Source: an uncultured Blautia sp.
GTDB taxonomy: Bacteria > Bacillota > Clostridia > Lachnospirales > Lachnospiraceae
Direction: 5' to 3'
NCBI GenBank assembly: GCA_934364795.1
Contig: CAKRMK010000001.1
Span: 1-64,000, forward strand
DNA length: 64,000 nt
Shown here: positions 25,155 to 34,926 of the stretch, one piece after another
Layout of the letters: the number at the start of each line of letters is the position of its first letter
How positions within the stretch are numbered: the first letter of the stretch is position 1
Notes under the pieces: model-generated
What the model saw: the letters and a program-made list of their open reading frames with translations, nothing else
What the model was told of the DNA's origin: nothing
Databases searched by the model: none
Made by a program: the position numbers and the translations under genes

Positions 25155-26042
25155 ATGACCTTTGATCAGATTGATTATTTTATTGCCGCAGTGCGTTCCA
25201 ATACTTTTTTTGACGCAGCAGAATCCCTGCACATCACCCAGTCCACTTTATCCAAACAAATGAAAAAACTGGAAGCCGAACTGGATATTCCCTTATGGGA
25301 AAGAAAGGGGCGTCAGGCTGTACTCACTCCTGCAGGAGAGCGCTTTTTCCAGGAAGCTCTGAAAATTTCTGCCCAGTACCACACCTCCCTGAAAACCATG
25401 CATACATACAAAAAAGAGCAGGAAAGCCGCCTTCGTATTGGCACACTTCCTCTGCTCTCCCAATATCATCTTACTCCTGTTCTTCAGGATTTCATCCACC
25501 AGAATCCGGATATCCATCTCCTTCTTCAGGAAGGGGAAGAACCGGAACTTCTAAAGGCAATGGCACAGGGACTTTATGACATTATCTTTGTCCGCCAGAG
25601 TATGCTTGAAAATTCAGGAAATGAATTTCATTATGAATTTCTTCCCCTTGCATATGATTCTCTGGTGGTGCTGCTGCCAAAAGGTCATCCCCTTGCCTTA
25701 AAAACCAGCCTTTCCATAAAAGAAATCGCCTGTGAGCCTCTTCTTCTCATGCCAGCCTACACAGCCATCCACCAGCTTTGCATGAAACTGTTTTCCAGTG
25801 CAAAAATAACTCCAAACCTTCTTCGCAACGCCAGAATGGAATCCATCATCGGAGCTGTGGAATCCGGCGAAGGCATCAGCATTTTTGCAAAAAGTAATTT
25901 CCAGCTGTTCCAGCATGAAAATATTGTGGCGGCTCCTCTAAGAAACGCGCCCAGGCTGGTCATTGGAGCTGCCTACCCAAAAGAAAGCACAAAAAATCCT
26001 GTGCAGAAACATTTTTTACAGTATCTTCAGAACCGGATTTAA
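25155..26042 (+). CDS. LysR family transcriptional regulator
   Basis: 295 residues. The N-terminal winged helix (FDQIDYFIAAVRSNTFFDAA, LHITQSTLSKQMKKLEAEL) is typical of LysR proteins. The rest is the two-lobed effector-binding domain (SRLRIGTLPLLSQYHLTPVL in part). It is divergent from the decarboxylase operon, as LysR regulators and their target operons usually are. Gallate decarboxylase genes in lactobacilli are also under LysR control. It most likely senses the phenolic acid substrate. Confidence 0.92.
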   Translation: MTFDQIDYFIAAVRSNTFFDAAESLHITQSTLSKQMKKLEAELDIPLWERKGRQAVLTPAGERFFQEALKISAQYHTSLKTMHTYKKEQESRLRIGTLPLLSQYHLTPVLQDFIHQNPDIHLLLQEGEEPELLKAMAQGLYDIIFVRQSMLENSGNEFHYEFLPLAYDSLVVLLPKGHPLALKTSLSIKEIACEPLLLMPAYTAIHQLCMKLFSSAKITPNLLRNARMESIIGAVESGEGISIFAKSNFQLFQHENIVAAPLRNAPRLVIGAAYPKESTKNPVQKHFLQYLQNRI

Positions 26043-26046
26043 GCTG

Positions 26047-26079
26047 CAATAACCAAATATACAATAACCGAATATACAA
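26047..26079. repeat. 15-base tandem duplication
   Basis: CAATAACCAAATATA is followed directly by CAATAACCGAATATA, between convergent genes. Confidence 0.7.
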
Positions 26080-26109
26080 CAAGTGAATCTCTCTGTTTTC
26101 TTGCCACAG

Positions 26110-27975
26110 TCAGCTTAATTCAAACATACCGTGATACAGCTGGTAATATTTTCCCTTTTGCTCAAGCAGATCCTCATGGTCACCCCGCTCCACAATTCTG
26201 CCCTGCTCCAGCACCATAATGGCATTGGAATTACGGACTGTACTTAACCTGTGTGCGATTACAAACACCGTCCGGCCTTCCATTAGCTGATCCATTCCTT
26301 TTTCAATCAATGCCTCTGTACGGGTATCAACAGAGGAAGTCGCTTCATCCAGAATCAGCACCGGCGGATCTGCCACCGCAGCTCTTGCAATGGCAAGAAG
26401 CTGACGCTGTCCCTGTGAAAGGTGGGCACCATCTGATGTGACCATGGTATCATATCCTTTTGGAAGACGGCGGATAAAAGAATCTGCATTTGCAATTTTC
26501 GCCGCCCGCTCAATTTCCTCCTGTGTGGCATCCAGCTTTCCAAAACGGATATTATCTGCCACAGTTCCTGTAAACAGGTGGGTATCCTGCAATACAATTC
26601 CAAGAGAACGGCGAAGGGAATCCTTACTGATATCCTGCACATCAATTCCATCATAAATCACAGAACCCTTCTGCACATCGTAAAAACGATTGATCAGATT
26701 GGTTATGGTGGTTTTTCCTGCCCCTGTGGAGCCTACAAACGCAATTTTCTGCCCCGGTTTTGCATAAAGGCTGATATCCTTTAAAATCATCCGATCCGGC
26801 TCATAGCCGAAATCCACATGTTCAAAACGCACATCCCCTTTTAGAGGAATCTGCTCACCATCTGGCTTTTCCCACATCCATTCCGTTTGGAAAGCTGCAT
26901 TATCAGCTTTTGCAAAACCTGAAACTTTTAAATCACTATGATCTCCTTTGACCCGGACAAGCCTTACTTTCCCTTCATCTGTCTCTGGCTTTAGGCTCAT
27001 CACTTTAAATACTCTTTCCGCACCAGCCAGCGCTGCAAGAAGGAAATTGCTCTGCTGGGTAAACTGATTAATGGGAAGTGCTGCCTGACGGACAAAAACA
27101 AGGTAGCTGGCAAGACTTCCAAGATCTGCTTTTCCCTGAAGTGCAAGAAAGCCCCCAAGTACTGCTACAATCGCACAGTTAATATAAGAAATACTCACTA
27201 CTACAGGCACCATGGTTGCCGCATATCCCTGTGCTCCGGTACCAGCCTGACGCAGTTCTTCATTTTTCCTGCAAAATTCCTCAAAGCTGGCTGCCTCATG
27301 GTTAAAAACCTTCACCACCTTCTGTCCGTTTATCATTTCCTCAATATAACTGTTCAGCCCGCCCAGACTGTTCTGCTGTCTGGCATAATATTTTTTGCTT
27401 TTGCCTCCGCTGAACCTGATATACCAGAACATAATCCCATAGCACACGGTTACAATAATAGACAGCCGCCAGTTCAGCACATAAAGAATGGTCAGGGTTC
27501 CCACCATCTGGATAAAGCTCTGGATCACCATTGCAAAACTGTTGTTCAGCGCATCTGAAATGGTATCAATATCATTGGTAAAAAGACTCATAATGTCTCC
27601 ATGTCCATTGGTATCAAAAAATTGCAGAGGCAATGTCTGGATATGGGAAAATAAATCTCTTCGAATATCAAAAAGGATCCTCTGGGAAGCCCTTACCATT
27701 GTCTGAGAATATCCCCATGCTGCCAGTGCGCCGGTTGCAAAAATCCCTGCTGCCACAAGCACTCCCTTTAAAAGCGAACTCACATTCCCATCTGCAAGAT
27801 GGTTCACTACCGGACGGATCATATAAGTTCCAAGAAGATTACAAAGGGCACTGACAGATACCAGAACTGCCACCACGAACAGCATCCGCTTATGCTTTCC
27901 CATATAAGAAAGAAAAAATCCCACGGTTTTTTTCATATTTTCCGGTTTCTTGCCACTATATGTTCTGGACGCCAT
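26110..27975 (-). CDS. ABC exporter half-transporter, canonical ATPase
   Basis: 621 residues: six membrane segments (about 35-330) and a C-terminal ATPase domain. Walker A is GSTGAGKTT, the signature LSQGQRQ and Walker B VLILDEATSSVD with the catalytic Glu. The stretch between membrane and ATPase parts carries about 40 extra residues (SLKPETDEGKVRLVRVKGDH and on). It forms a heterodimer with the upstream gene product, whose stop overlaps this start by 20 bases. The likely cargo is a drug, lipid or peptide. Confidence 0.93.
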   Translation of the reverse strand: MASRTYSGKKPENMKKTVGFFLSYMGKHKRMLFVVAVLVSVSALCNLLGTYMIRPVVNHLADGNVSSLLKGVLVAAGIFATGALAAWGYSQTMVRASQRILFDIRRDLFSHIQTLPLQFFDTNGHGDIMSLFTNDIDTISDALNNSFAMVIQSFIQMVGTLTILYVLNWRLSIIVTVCYGIMFWYIRFSGGKSKKYYARQQNSLGGLNSYIEEMINGQKVVKVFNHEAASFEEFCRKNEELRQAGTGAQGYAATMVPVVVSISYINCAIVAVLGGFLALQGKADLGSLASYLVFVRQAALPINQFTQQSNFLLAALAGAERVFKVMSLKPETDEGKVRLVRVKGDHSDLKVSGFAKADNAAFQTEWMWEKPDGEQIPLKGDVRFEHVDFGYEPDRMILKDISLYAKPGQKIAFVGSTGAGKTTITNLINRFYDVQKGSVIYDGIDVQDISKDSLRRSLGIVLQDTHLFTGTVADNIRFGKLDATQEEIERAAKIANADSFIRRLPKGYDTMVTSDGAHLSQGQRQLLAIARAAVADPPVLILDEATSSVDTRTEALIEKGMDQLMEGRTVFVIAHRLSTVRNSNAIMVLEQGRIVERGDHEDLLEQKGKYYQLYHGMFELS

Positions 27976-29725
27976 TTTGCTCTCCTCCTTCCTCTTTTTC
28001 CTGCTCCCCGTTCAGCTGGGATCTGTAAATTTCCTGATAAATAGAATCATGAGCCAGCAGTTCCCTGTGGGTTCCTGTACAATGAAGCTTTCCATTTTCC
28101 AGAATTACAATCTGGTCTGTGTTCATAACAGAAGTGATTCTCTGTGCAATAATAATTTTCGTTACATCTTTTCGTCTTGCCAGTGCCTCTCTGATTTTCT
28201 TTTCTGTAGCAGTATCCACTGCACTTGTAGAATCATCAAAAATCAGGATCTTTGCTTTTCCAACCAGCGCCCTGGCAATACAAAGTCTTTGTTTCTGTCC
28301 GCCTGAAAGGTTGCTCGCTCCCTGCTCCAGCATGGTATCAAGCCCCTGTGGCATCCGGCTTAGGAACTCATCGGCACAGGCAGCCCTGCAGGCATCCCAG
28401 ATTTCCTCATCAGAAGCATCCGGATTTCCCCATTTCAGATTGTCCCGAACCGTTCCCGAAAACAATACATTTTTCTGCAAAATAATACCAACGGCATCTC
28501 TAAGACTAGACAGATCATACTCCCGCACATCATGCCCTGCCACTTTTACACAGCCCTCTGATACATCATAAAGTCTTGGGATCAGCTGTACCAAAGTGGT
28601 TTTGGAAGCACCGGTTCCACCCAGGACACCTACAGTCTGACCGGAAGGAATATTAAGGCTCACACCTTCCAGTGCATACTCCCTGGCATCTTTGTGATAT
28701 TTAAACGAAACATTATGAAACTCAACACTTCCATCTGTTACTTCACGGATTCCGTTTTGGGGAGAAGTAAGATCAACCTCTTCATCCAGCACTTCTGCAA
28801 TACGGTGTGCACTGGCAAGAGAACGGGTGAGAAGAAGAAATACGTTTGCGATCATCATAAGAGAATTCATAACCTGCATGACATAGCTTAAAAATCCTGT
28901 AAGGTCGCCCACTGCCAAATTAGATTTCAAAATCATGTTTCCGCCAAACCACATAATCATTACAATGGCACTGTACATCACAGCCTGAAAAGCAGGCAGG
29001 TTCAGTACTGCATAATGAAAGGTCTTTTCACTGGAAGAAGTCAGGTCTGTATTTACCTCTGCAAATTTTTCCTCTTCATATTCATCCCTTACAAAAGCTT
29101 TTACTGCACGGATAGCAGTAAGTCCCTCCTGAACCACACGGTTCAGCCGGTCCATAATGTTCTGAAGTCTGGTGTACATAGGTGCCACTTTGGTCACGAT
29201 CCAGAACAGTACAGCCCCAAGCACCGGAATACATACCAGGAACACTACTGCCAGCTTTGGATTCATCCAGAAGGAAAGAAGGATTCCCATTACCAGAAGG
29301 GACGGACCTCTTGTCACAGGCCGAAATCCTGCATTTACCATATTCTGAAGCACCGTAACATCGGTAGTCATTCTGGTGATCAGAGAAGAGGTTGCAAAAT
29401 GGTCCAGATTGGAAAACGCATATTGTTGAACCTTCGCATACTCTGCTTTTCTGATTTCTGCGCCCCAGCCATACGCTGCCTTTGCCGCAAAATGTGCATA
29501 CATAAGACCTGTTATCAGTGCCATAAGCGCACACAGGATCATCTGTATCCCTTTTCCATAAATATACCGGATATCATGATTCGCCACGCCTACATCGATG
29601 AGATCTGCGATCATAACCGGAATAAACAGTTCAAAACAGGTTTCTGTTAAAACCAGAATTGCGCCCAGAATCATATCCCTTTTATATGGACCGGCATATT
29701 TCAAAAGCCGTTTCATATCATTCAC
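27956..29725 (-). CDS. ABC exporter half-transporter, degenerate ATP site
   Basis: 589 residues with six membrane segments and an ATPase domain. Walker A reads GGTGASKTT (Ser where the second conserved Gly is usual). Walker B ends IFDDSTSAVD, with Asp in place of the catalytic Glu. The signature LSGGQKQ is intact. Such asymmetry is typical of heterodimeric exporters (TM287/288, LmrCD, YfiBC): one site is degenerate and its partner carries out hydrolysis. It overlaps the next gene by 20 bases. Confidence 0.92.
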   Translation of the reverse strand: MNDMKRLLKYAGPYKRDMILGAILVLTETCFELFIPVMIADLIDVGVANHDIRYIYGKGIQMILCALMALITGLMYAHFAAKAAYGWGAEIRKAEYAKVQQYAFSNLDHFATSSLITRMTTDVTVLQNMVNAGFRPVTRGPSLLVMGILLSFWMNPKLAVVFLVCIPVLGAVLFWIVTKVAPMYTRLQNIMDRLNRVVQEGLTAIRAVKAFVRDEYEEEKFAEVNTDLTSSSEKTFHYAVLNLPAFQAVMYSAIVMIMWFGGNMILKSNLAVGDLTGFLSYVMQVMNSLMMIANVFLLLTRSLASAHRIAEVLDEEVDLTSPQNGIREVTDGSVEFHNVSFKYHKDAREYALEGVSLNIPSGQTVGVLGGTGASKTTLVQLIPRLYDVSEGCVKVAGHDVREYDLSSLRDAVGIILQKNVLFSGTVRDNLKWGNPDASDEEIWDACRAACADEFLSRMPQGLDTMLEQGASNLSGGQKQRLCIARALVGKAKILIFDDSTSAVDTATEKKIREALARRKDVTKIIIAQRITSVMNTDQIVILENGKLHCTGTHRELLAHDSIYQEIYRSQLNGEQEKEEGGEQNGVQNI

Positions 29726-29908
29726 TTTTGACTCACACTCCCTTATGTTTCATTTTTTTCAATCGTACCACAGCTCCTTTTTTCGAAACTGTCAGGTATT
29801 TTTCGTGGTTATTAAAAGAGTTCCTGACCTGTGATATGATACACCTGCCACGAACTCTCATATTTTTTGCAGCCAATGACCAGAACCTGCCTGAACATGC
29901 TCCAACTA

Positions 29909-31273
29909 TCAGCTAGATACACCCAAAATCTGATTATGTACCTTCCGTCTTACAAAGATAAAGCATACAACCTGCATCACAATGGTAATAATCCAGGATG
30001 CCGGGTAAGAAATAAACAGGGTATACAAAGATCTGTGCTGAGGGAAAATCCAGAAAATCCATACAATTCTGGTTCCAACTGTACCGATAATGGAAAGGAT
30101 CATAGGCACACCGGAATGTCCCATTCCACGAAGTGCACCAGGAAACAGATCCATGATTCCACAAAAGAAATAAGGAACTGTAGTAATAGAAAGGATTTCT
30201 ACACCGCAGCGGATAACCTCCGGATCCTCTGTATAAATTTTCAAAATCTGGTTACCAAACATGTAAGAACCACAGCCCAGCACAAAAGCAATCACAAAGG
30301 ATAAGATTCCACAGTCAAGTAAAACCCTGTCCATACGTTTGTGTTTGCCCACACCATAATTCTGGCTGGTAAAGCTCATACATGCCTGTGTCACTGAATT
30401 CACAGATGCATAGAGAAATCCCAGAACATTATTGGCAGCTGTATAGCCTGCCATTGCTGTAGAACCAAAAGAGTTTACAGAAGACTGCAGCAGGGCATTT
30501 GAGAAATTAATAACAGTACTCTGCACGCCTGCCGGGATTCCCACCTGGAAGATCTGCACCAGATACACTTTCTTCATACACAGCCTGGAAAAACGGAGCT
30601 GGTAACTGCTGTCCGTCATATACAGACATCTAAGTACCAAAATACAGGAAATCAGCTGGGAAACCACTGTCGCAATGGCAACACCTGCAACTCCCATGTG
30701 AAAGGCAATTACCAGGAACAGATTCAAAAGTGCATTGATCACTCCTGCAATGATCAAAAACATAAGAGGCCTTTTGGTATCGCCTACTGCCCTTAAAATA
30801 GCCGCACCATAGTTATAAAGCATGAAAAATGGCATTCCAAGGAAATAAATTCTCATATAAAGTGTGGACTGGTCAATAACATCAGAAGGAGTTCCCATCA
30901 CCTCCAATGCCCATCTGGAAAACACAAGTCCCACAACCGACATCACAATACCACTGATCAGGGCCAGTGTAATAGCAGTATGAACGGTCTCCGACATTTC
31001 CTTATGCTTGCCAGAGGCATAAAACCTTGCTGCCAGAACATTGGCACCAAGGGATACTCCAATAAAAAGATTGGTAAACACATTGATCAGCGCTGTGGTA
31101 GATCCCACTGCCGCCAGTGCCTGGCTGCCGGAAAATCTTCCTACCACAACAATGTCTACCGCATTAAACATCAGCTGCAAAATTCCGGAAACCATAAGTG
31201 GAAGGGCAAAAGAAATCAGCTTATCCATAATGGTTCCGTTACACATATCAATTTCGTATTTGTTTTTTTTCAA
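29909..31273 (-). CDS. MATE family efflux transporter
   Basis: About 454 residues with twelve membrane segments. Family landmarks are SFALPLMVSGILQLMFNAVD, VVVGRFSGSQALAAVGST and the second-half AMAGYTAANNVLGFLYAS. It exchanges sodium or protons for drugs or metabolites. I prefer the TTG at 31273 (GGGAG eight bases before). An ATG at 31312 overlaps the kinase stop (TGATG) and would add 13 residues by translational coupling. It is the last gene of a run with the hybrid kinase and the diguanylate cyclase, which may control it. Confidence 0.92.
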   Translation of the reverse strand: MKKNKYEIDMCNGTIMDKLISFALPLMVSGILQLMFNAVDIVVVGRFSGSQALAAVGSTTALINVFTNLFIGVSLGANVLAARFYASGKHKEMSETVHTAITLALISGIVMSVVGLVFSRWALEVMGTPSDVIDQSTLYMRIYFLGMPFFMLYNYGAAILRAVGDTKRPLMFLIIAGVINALLNLFLVIAFHMGVAGVAIATVVSQLISCILVLRCLYMTDSSYQLRFSRLCMKKVYLVQIFQVGIPAGVQSTVINFSNALLQSSVNSFGSTAMAGYTAANNVLGFLYASVNSVTQACMSFTSQNYGVGKHKRMDRVLLDCGILSFVIAFVLGCGSYMFGNQILKIYTEDPEVIRCGVEILSITTVPYFFCGIMDLFPGALRGMGHSGVPMILSIIGTVGTRIVWIFWIFPQHRSLYTLFISYPASWIITIVMQVVCFIFVRRKVHNQILGVSS

Positions 31274-31311
31274 CTCTATCGCTCCCCATATTAACCTGCA
31301 TTTTTTGTGCA

Positions 31312-34300
31312 TCAGCTATTATAAATCTTCGGAAGCCATTTTTCAAGCACTGAATAAATCACATTCATGTCAATGGGTTTGGTAATATATCCGCTCATTC
31401 CGCACTCTGCTGCACGGCTTTCATCCTCCTGAAATACATTTGCCGTCATGGCAATCACCGGAATTTCCTGCCAGTAAGCCTCCTGCCTTGCACGAATATT
31501 TCTGGTAGCATCATATCCGTTCATTACCGGCATCTGAATATCCATGAAAATCAGCTCATAAAAATATTCCGGCTGACTCTCAAGAAGCTTCAGTGCCTCC
31601 TGTCCATTCTCTGCCACATCCACGATCAGCCCTGTTTCTGACAAAAGTTCATAAGCGATTTCCCTGTTCAGTTCATTGTCCTCGACCAGCATGATCCTGC
31701 GGCCTTTCAAAAATTTCAGAATATTTTTATTTTCGTCTTTTTTCCTGCTTTCCCTCTCTGCGGAGATTGTACTGTCCTTTTCTTTTATTTTTTCCAGGTC
31801 AAGCCGCACAATAAAGGTAGTTCCCACGCCCTGCCAGCTGTCCACTTCAATATTTCCACCCATCTGGGTGATAATGGATTTCGCTATGGAAAGACCAAGG
31901 CCTGTTCCCTGTGTCACATTTGTCATACTGTTATCTTCTCTGGAAAAAGGTTCAAACAGTTTTTCCTGGAACGCCCGAGACATGCCGATTCCATTGTCCT
32001 TTATCACAAAAGTATAACCAGCTTTTCCCTCTATAGGACTGTTGCTCTGTTTTACCTTTACCTGTATATGTCCCCTGGCAGGGGTATATTTTACTGCGTT
32101 GGAAATCAGATTAATCAGAATCTGACGAAGCCTTACAGGATCTGCCAGCACAAGTTCATCCTGTACTCCCTCCACATCCATTTCCAGAAGCTGTTGTTTC
32201 TCCAGTGAAGCCGGGCGACAGACACCATCCACAATTTCCATTGTCTTTTTAAGATCAACTGGTTCCACATGCAATGCCGTATCTCCGCTTTCAATCTTGG
32301 ACATATCCAGCACTTCATTGATCAGCTCCAGAAGATGTCTGGAGGAATCGTCAATTTTTTGCAGGCAGTCCAGAAGCTTAACCGGATCATTCAGATGGTG
32401 CATGGCAATCTGAGTCATTCCCAGGATTCCGTTCATAGGTGTACGGATATCATGAGACATACTGCTTAAGAATACACTTTTTGCCTTGTTTGCTTCTTCC
32501 GCGGCCTTGTACGCATCCTTCAGGCTGTTCATCAGCTGCTCATTCCTGCTGTAGGTTTCCTGAATGTCCGTAGCGATCATGGTCATCATCCGGGGCATGG
32601 CATTTCCCTCATCCAGCCGGATAAACTGAAAACGTACCCAGCGGTATTTTTCATGGAATTTTACTTTCCCCTCACATTCATAGCTGCCATCCTGCTCCAA
32701 AAATATATGGGACAGCTCTGACAGTTTCACCTTCAGCCGGACCTTATCCCAGTCTGCCGGATCAAAATTCGGGGCAAGGTACTGCTTCAGAAAATCCTGA
32801 TAATGTCCGTCAGGAATTTTATCATCCAGAAGCCTCTGACTGCCCCGGTAGGAAACCTTATATTCCCCTGACATCATATCCACATACAAAATTACAAGGG
32901 AATTTCTTGCCAGAGCACGTAAAAGCTGGCGGTTCTCACTTCCGCTTTTGTGAAGGAAATCCAGGATCGTATCCCCTTCATCTGTCTCCTCCTCGCTGAT
33001 TTCCTCCCAGTTCTCAATATCCATGGAAAGGCGGGCACTTTCCGGCTCGTTGTCATCCACTGCACTTCCATATACAGAGTAACAGGTACGGATTCTTCCA
33101 GGCCCCAGCAGATAAGAAAGGTCATCAAGCAGCTCCTGATCCTCTCTCATAAGCTCCACAATCTCCGGACAGTACCAGGAGCCTTCTCCCTGTACCAGCT
33201 CATCCATCACCTGTGGAAGCTTCTTATTGCTCTTGTAGCTTCTGCCAACAAAATCTGTAGCAGCGTCAATGCAATCACTGATATGAAGGATTTCAATAAG
33301 AAACCTGTCCTTTGATGCGGTATTGTCAAAATCAGCAGGATATCCCATCTTTCCATCCCAGGATTTGTGATGGCCAAGAAGCATGTCAATATATTTATGT
33401 AAAGTAGGAATCTCCTGCAAAAGCTTGACCCCGTTTGTAAGATGGCAGTAAATTCGCTCCATCTCACGCTCTGTAAGTTGGCGGGACTGTTTATTCACAA
33501 TGGATGCCTGCTGTATTTTTCCCACATCAAATATCTGGCTGGCCTGTGAAACAAAATCAATAATTTTCTCCTGTTTTTCCAGAACCTCCACCACATTGCC
33601 ACAACCAAGGCTTCCAATAAGAAGCTCCGGCTTTTTGCGAAGCACACAGCTTAGAATCCTTCTTGCAATCTGCTCTACCATGGCAGAATGAACTACCGTA
33701 AGTTCATCCCTGCTGACCATCACTTTCATAAGAACCATAGAATTAATTTCGTCTTCTGAAAAATATTTCAGGAATTCACCCAGAGAACGCCATACAACAT
33801 CATTGGTAAACTGGTCATTCTCTGTCCTTGGAAGGCTTCTTATCACCTTCACATATTCCTTAACGCAAAATTCCTTAATTCCGCTCTGACCATGATACTC
33901 ATCTTTATAGGTATCCAGCATTTCCATAATATTATAAAGATGATTTACCACCACCTGGAAATAGCGGCTGTCTGAAAAAGCTACACCTTCCTGGCTGTCC
34001 AGAGCATAATGTTCCATACAATACCTGCAATATCCAATATAATCCTCAATAAACTCTGTACAGCTTAATTTGCCCTGAAAAAACAGGCACCGCTTATAAT
34101 TACAGTAAATCTCATCGGGCATTTCATAAGGATTTGGATTTTCTTCCAGCTGTTTGTTGTAATACTCTCCAAGAATCTTTGAAGCCCGTTCCAAAAGTAC
34201 CGGATTTACATTTTCTCTGGAATACCGAAGCACAGAATTTCCCAGAAGGTCATAGTTCAGTTCTTCAATCAGTCCGTCAAAATCAAATTTATCTTCGTCT

Positions 34301-34926
34301 AAAGCCCGTATCTGCCTGTTATTGTAAAACTCAATTGCCTCATCAATAAGCTGAATAATTTCTTCTGCTGTCCCGATATTAAAATTCATCATTACAATGG
34401 GATAGTTATAAAAGGAATAAAGAATTCTTTTTCTTACATTAAAATCTTCAATTTCAAAATAATGGGAGGACAGATTCCTAAGCCTGGAAAAATAAACAGC
34501 TCCCTTTTTTCCATCAGCCTCACTGAAAGAACGGTTGTAAAAGCCTCCAAGAAGATTTAAAGTCCAGATATAGGAATCCAGATCATCCTTTTTGCTAAAA
34601 TATCCATCCAGCATTTCTGCCACTTCCACCAGTGCCAGGTCATCCTCATATCCCTGACTGTCAGCCTCACGTATCTGTCTTAGAAATTCTTTTGCCAGAG
34701 TGTCATCCAGCTTTGCCTCTCCATCAAGAAACGGCCTTACATACAGATTCAGAAGGGTTTCGTTTTCAATATAAAGGCGGCGCATGATCCTGGATTTCTT
34801 CTTCAGATTCTCAATCCATGCTTCCTGATCCTTTGCTTCTAACAGACCCTCGATTACCTGTGCTTCCGTCTTTAAATTTTCTTTATATTTGTTGTAAAAA
34901 TGTATGATATTTCCCTGTGTAACCAT
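31312..34926 (-). CDS. Hybrid sensor histidine kinase with degenerate HD-GYP domain
   Basis: 1204 residues, no membrane segment. Residues 1-450 are helical, TPR-like. Residues about 455-600 match an HD-GYP c-di-GMP phosphodiesterase: FDVGK (466-470), His495, HHKSWDGKMGYP (519-530). The HD pair is FD (His466 replaced by Phe), so hydrolysis is probably lost. A PAS-like region follows (about 670-800). Then come HisKA with SHDIRTPMNG (His825), an ATPase domain (NLISNAVKYT, GTGLGLSIAK) and a receiver domain with Asp1129 (FMDIQMPVMNG, YITKPID). It seems to join a c-di-GMP-like sensor to phosphorelay. Its ATG follows the diguanylate cyclase stop with no gap. Confidence 0.9.
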   Translation of the reverse strand: MVTQGNIIHFYNKYKENLKTEAQVIEGLLEAKDQEAWIENLKKKSRIMRRLYIENETLLNLYVRPFLDGEAKLDDTLAKEFLRQIREADSQGYEDDLALVEVAEMLDGYFSKKDDLDSYIWTLNLLGGFYNRSFSEADGKKGAVYFSRLRNLSSHYFEIEDFNVRKRILYSFYNYPIVMMNFNIGTAEEIIQLIDEAIEFYNNRQIRALDEDKFDFDGLIEELNYDLLGNSVLRYSRENVNPVLLERASKILGEYYNKQLEENPNPYEMPDEIYCNYKRCLFFQGKLSCTEFIEDYIGYCRYCMEHYALDSQEGVAFSDSRYFQVVVNHLYNIMEMLDTYKDEYHGQSGIKEFCVKEYVKVIRSLPRTENDQFTNDVVWRSLGEFLKYFSEDEINSMVLMKVMVSRDELTVVHSAMVEQIARRILSCVLRKKPELLIGSLGCGNVVEVLEKQEKIIDFVSQASQIFDVGKIQQASIVNKQSRQLTEREMERIYCHLTNGVKLLQEIPTLHKYIDMLLGHHKSWDGKMGYPADFDNTASKDRFLIEILHISDCIDAATDFVGRSYKSNKKLPQVMDELVQGEGSWYCPEIVELMREDQELLDDLSYLLGPGRIRTCYSVYGSAVDDNEPESARLSMDIENWEEISEEETDEGDTILDFLHKSGSENRQLLRALARNSLVILYVDMMSGEYKVSYRGSQRLLDDKIPDGHYQDFLKQYLAPNFDPADWDKVRLKVKLSELSHIFLEQDGSYECEGKVKFHEKYRWVRFQFIRLDEGNAMPRMMTMIATDIQETYSRNEQLMNSLKDAYKAAEEANKAKSVFLSSMSHDIRTPMNGILGMTQIAMHHLNDPVKLLDCLQKIDDSSRHLLELINEVLDMSKIESGDTALHVEPVDLKKTMEIVDGVCRPASLEKQQLLEMDVEGVQDELVLADPVRLRQILINLISNAVKYTPARGHIQVKVKQSNSPIEGKAGYTFVIKDNGIGMSRAFQEKLFEPFSREDNSMTNVTQGTGLGLSIAKSIITQMGGNIEVDSWQGVGTTFIVRLDLEKIKEKDSTISAERESRKKDENKNILKFLKGRRIMLVEDNELNREIAYELLSETGLIVDVAENGQEALKLLESQPEYFYELIFMDIQMPVMNGYDATRNIRARQEAYWQEIPVIAMTANVFQEDESRAAECGMSGYITKPIDMNVIYSVLEKWLPKIYNS

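Noticed and set aside
27956..29725. Inactive or mutated ABC exporter because of odd Walker motifs
   Set aside because: Heterodimeric exporters commonly have one degenerate ATP site; the partner gene carries the intact Glu, so the pair should work.
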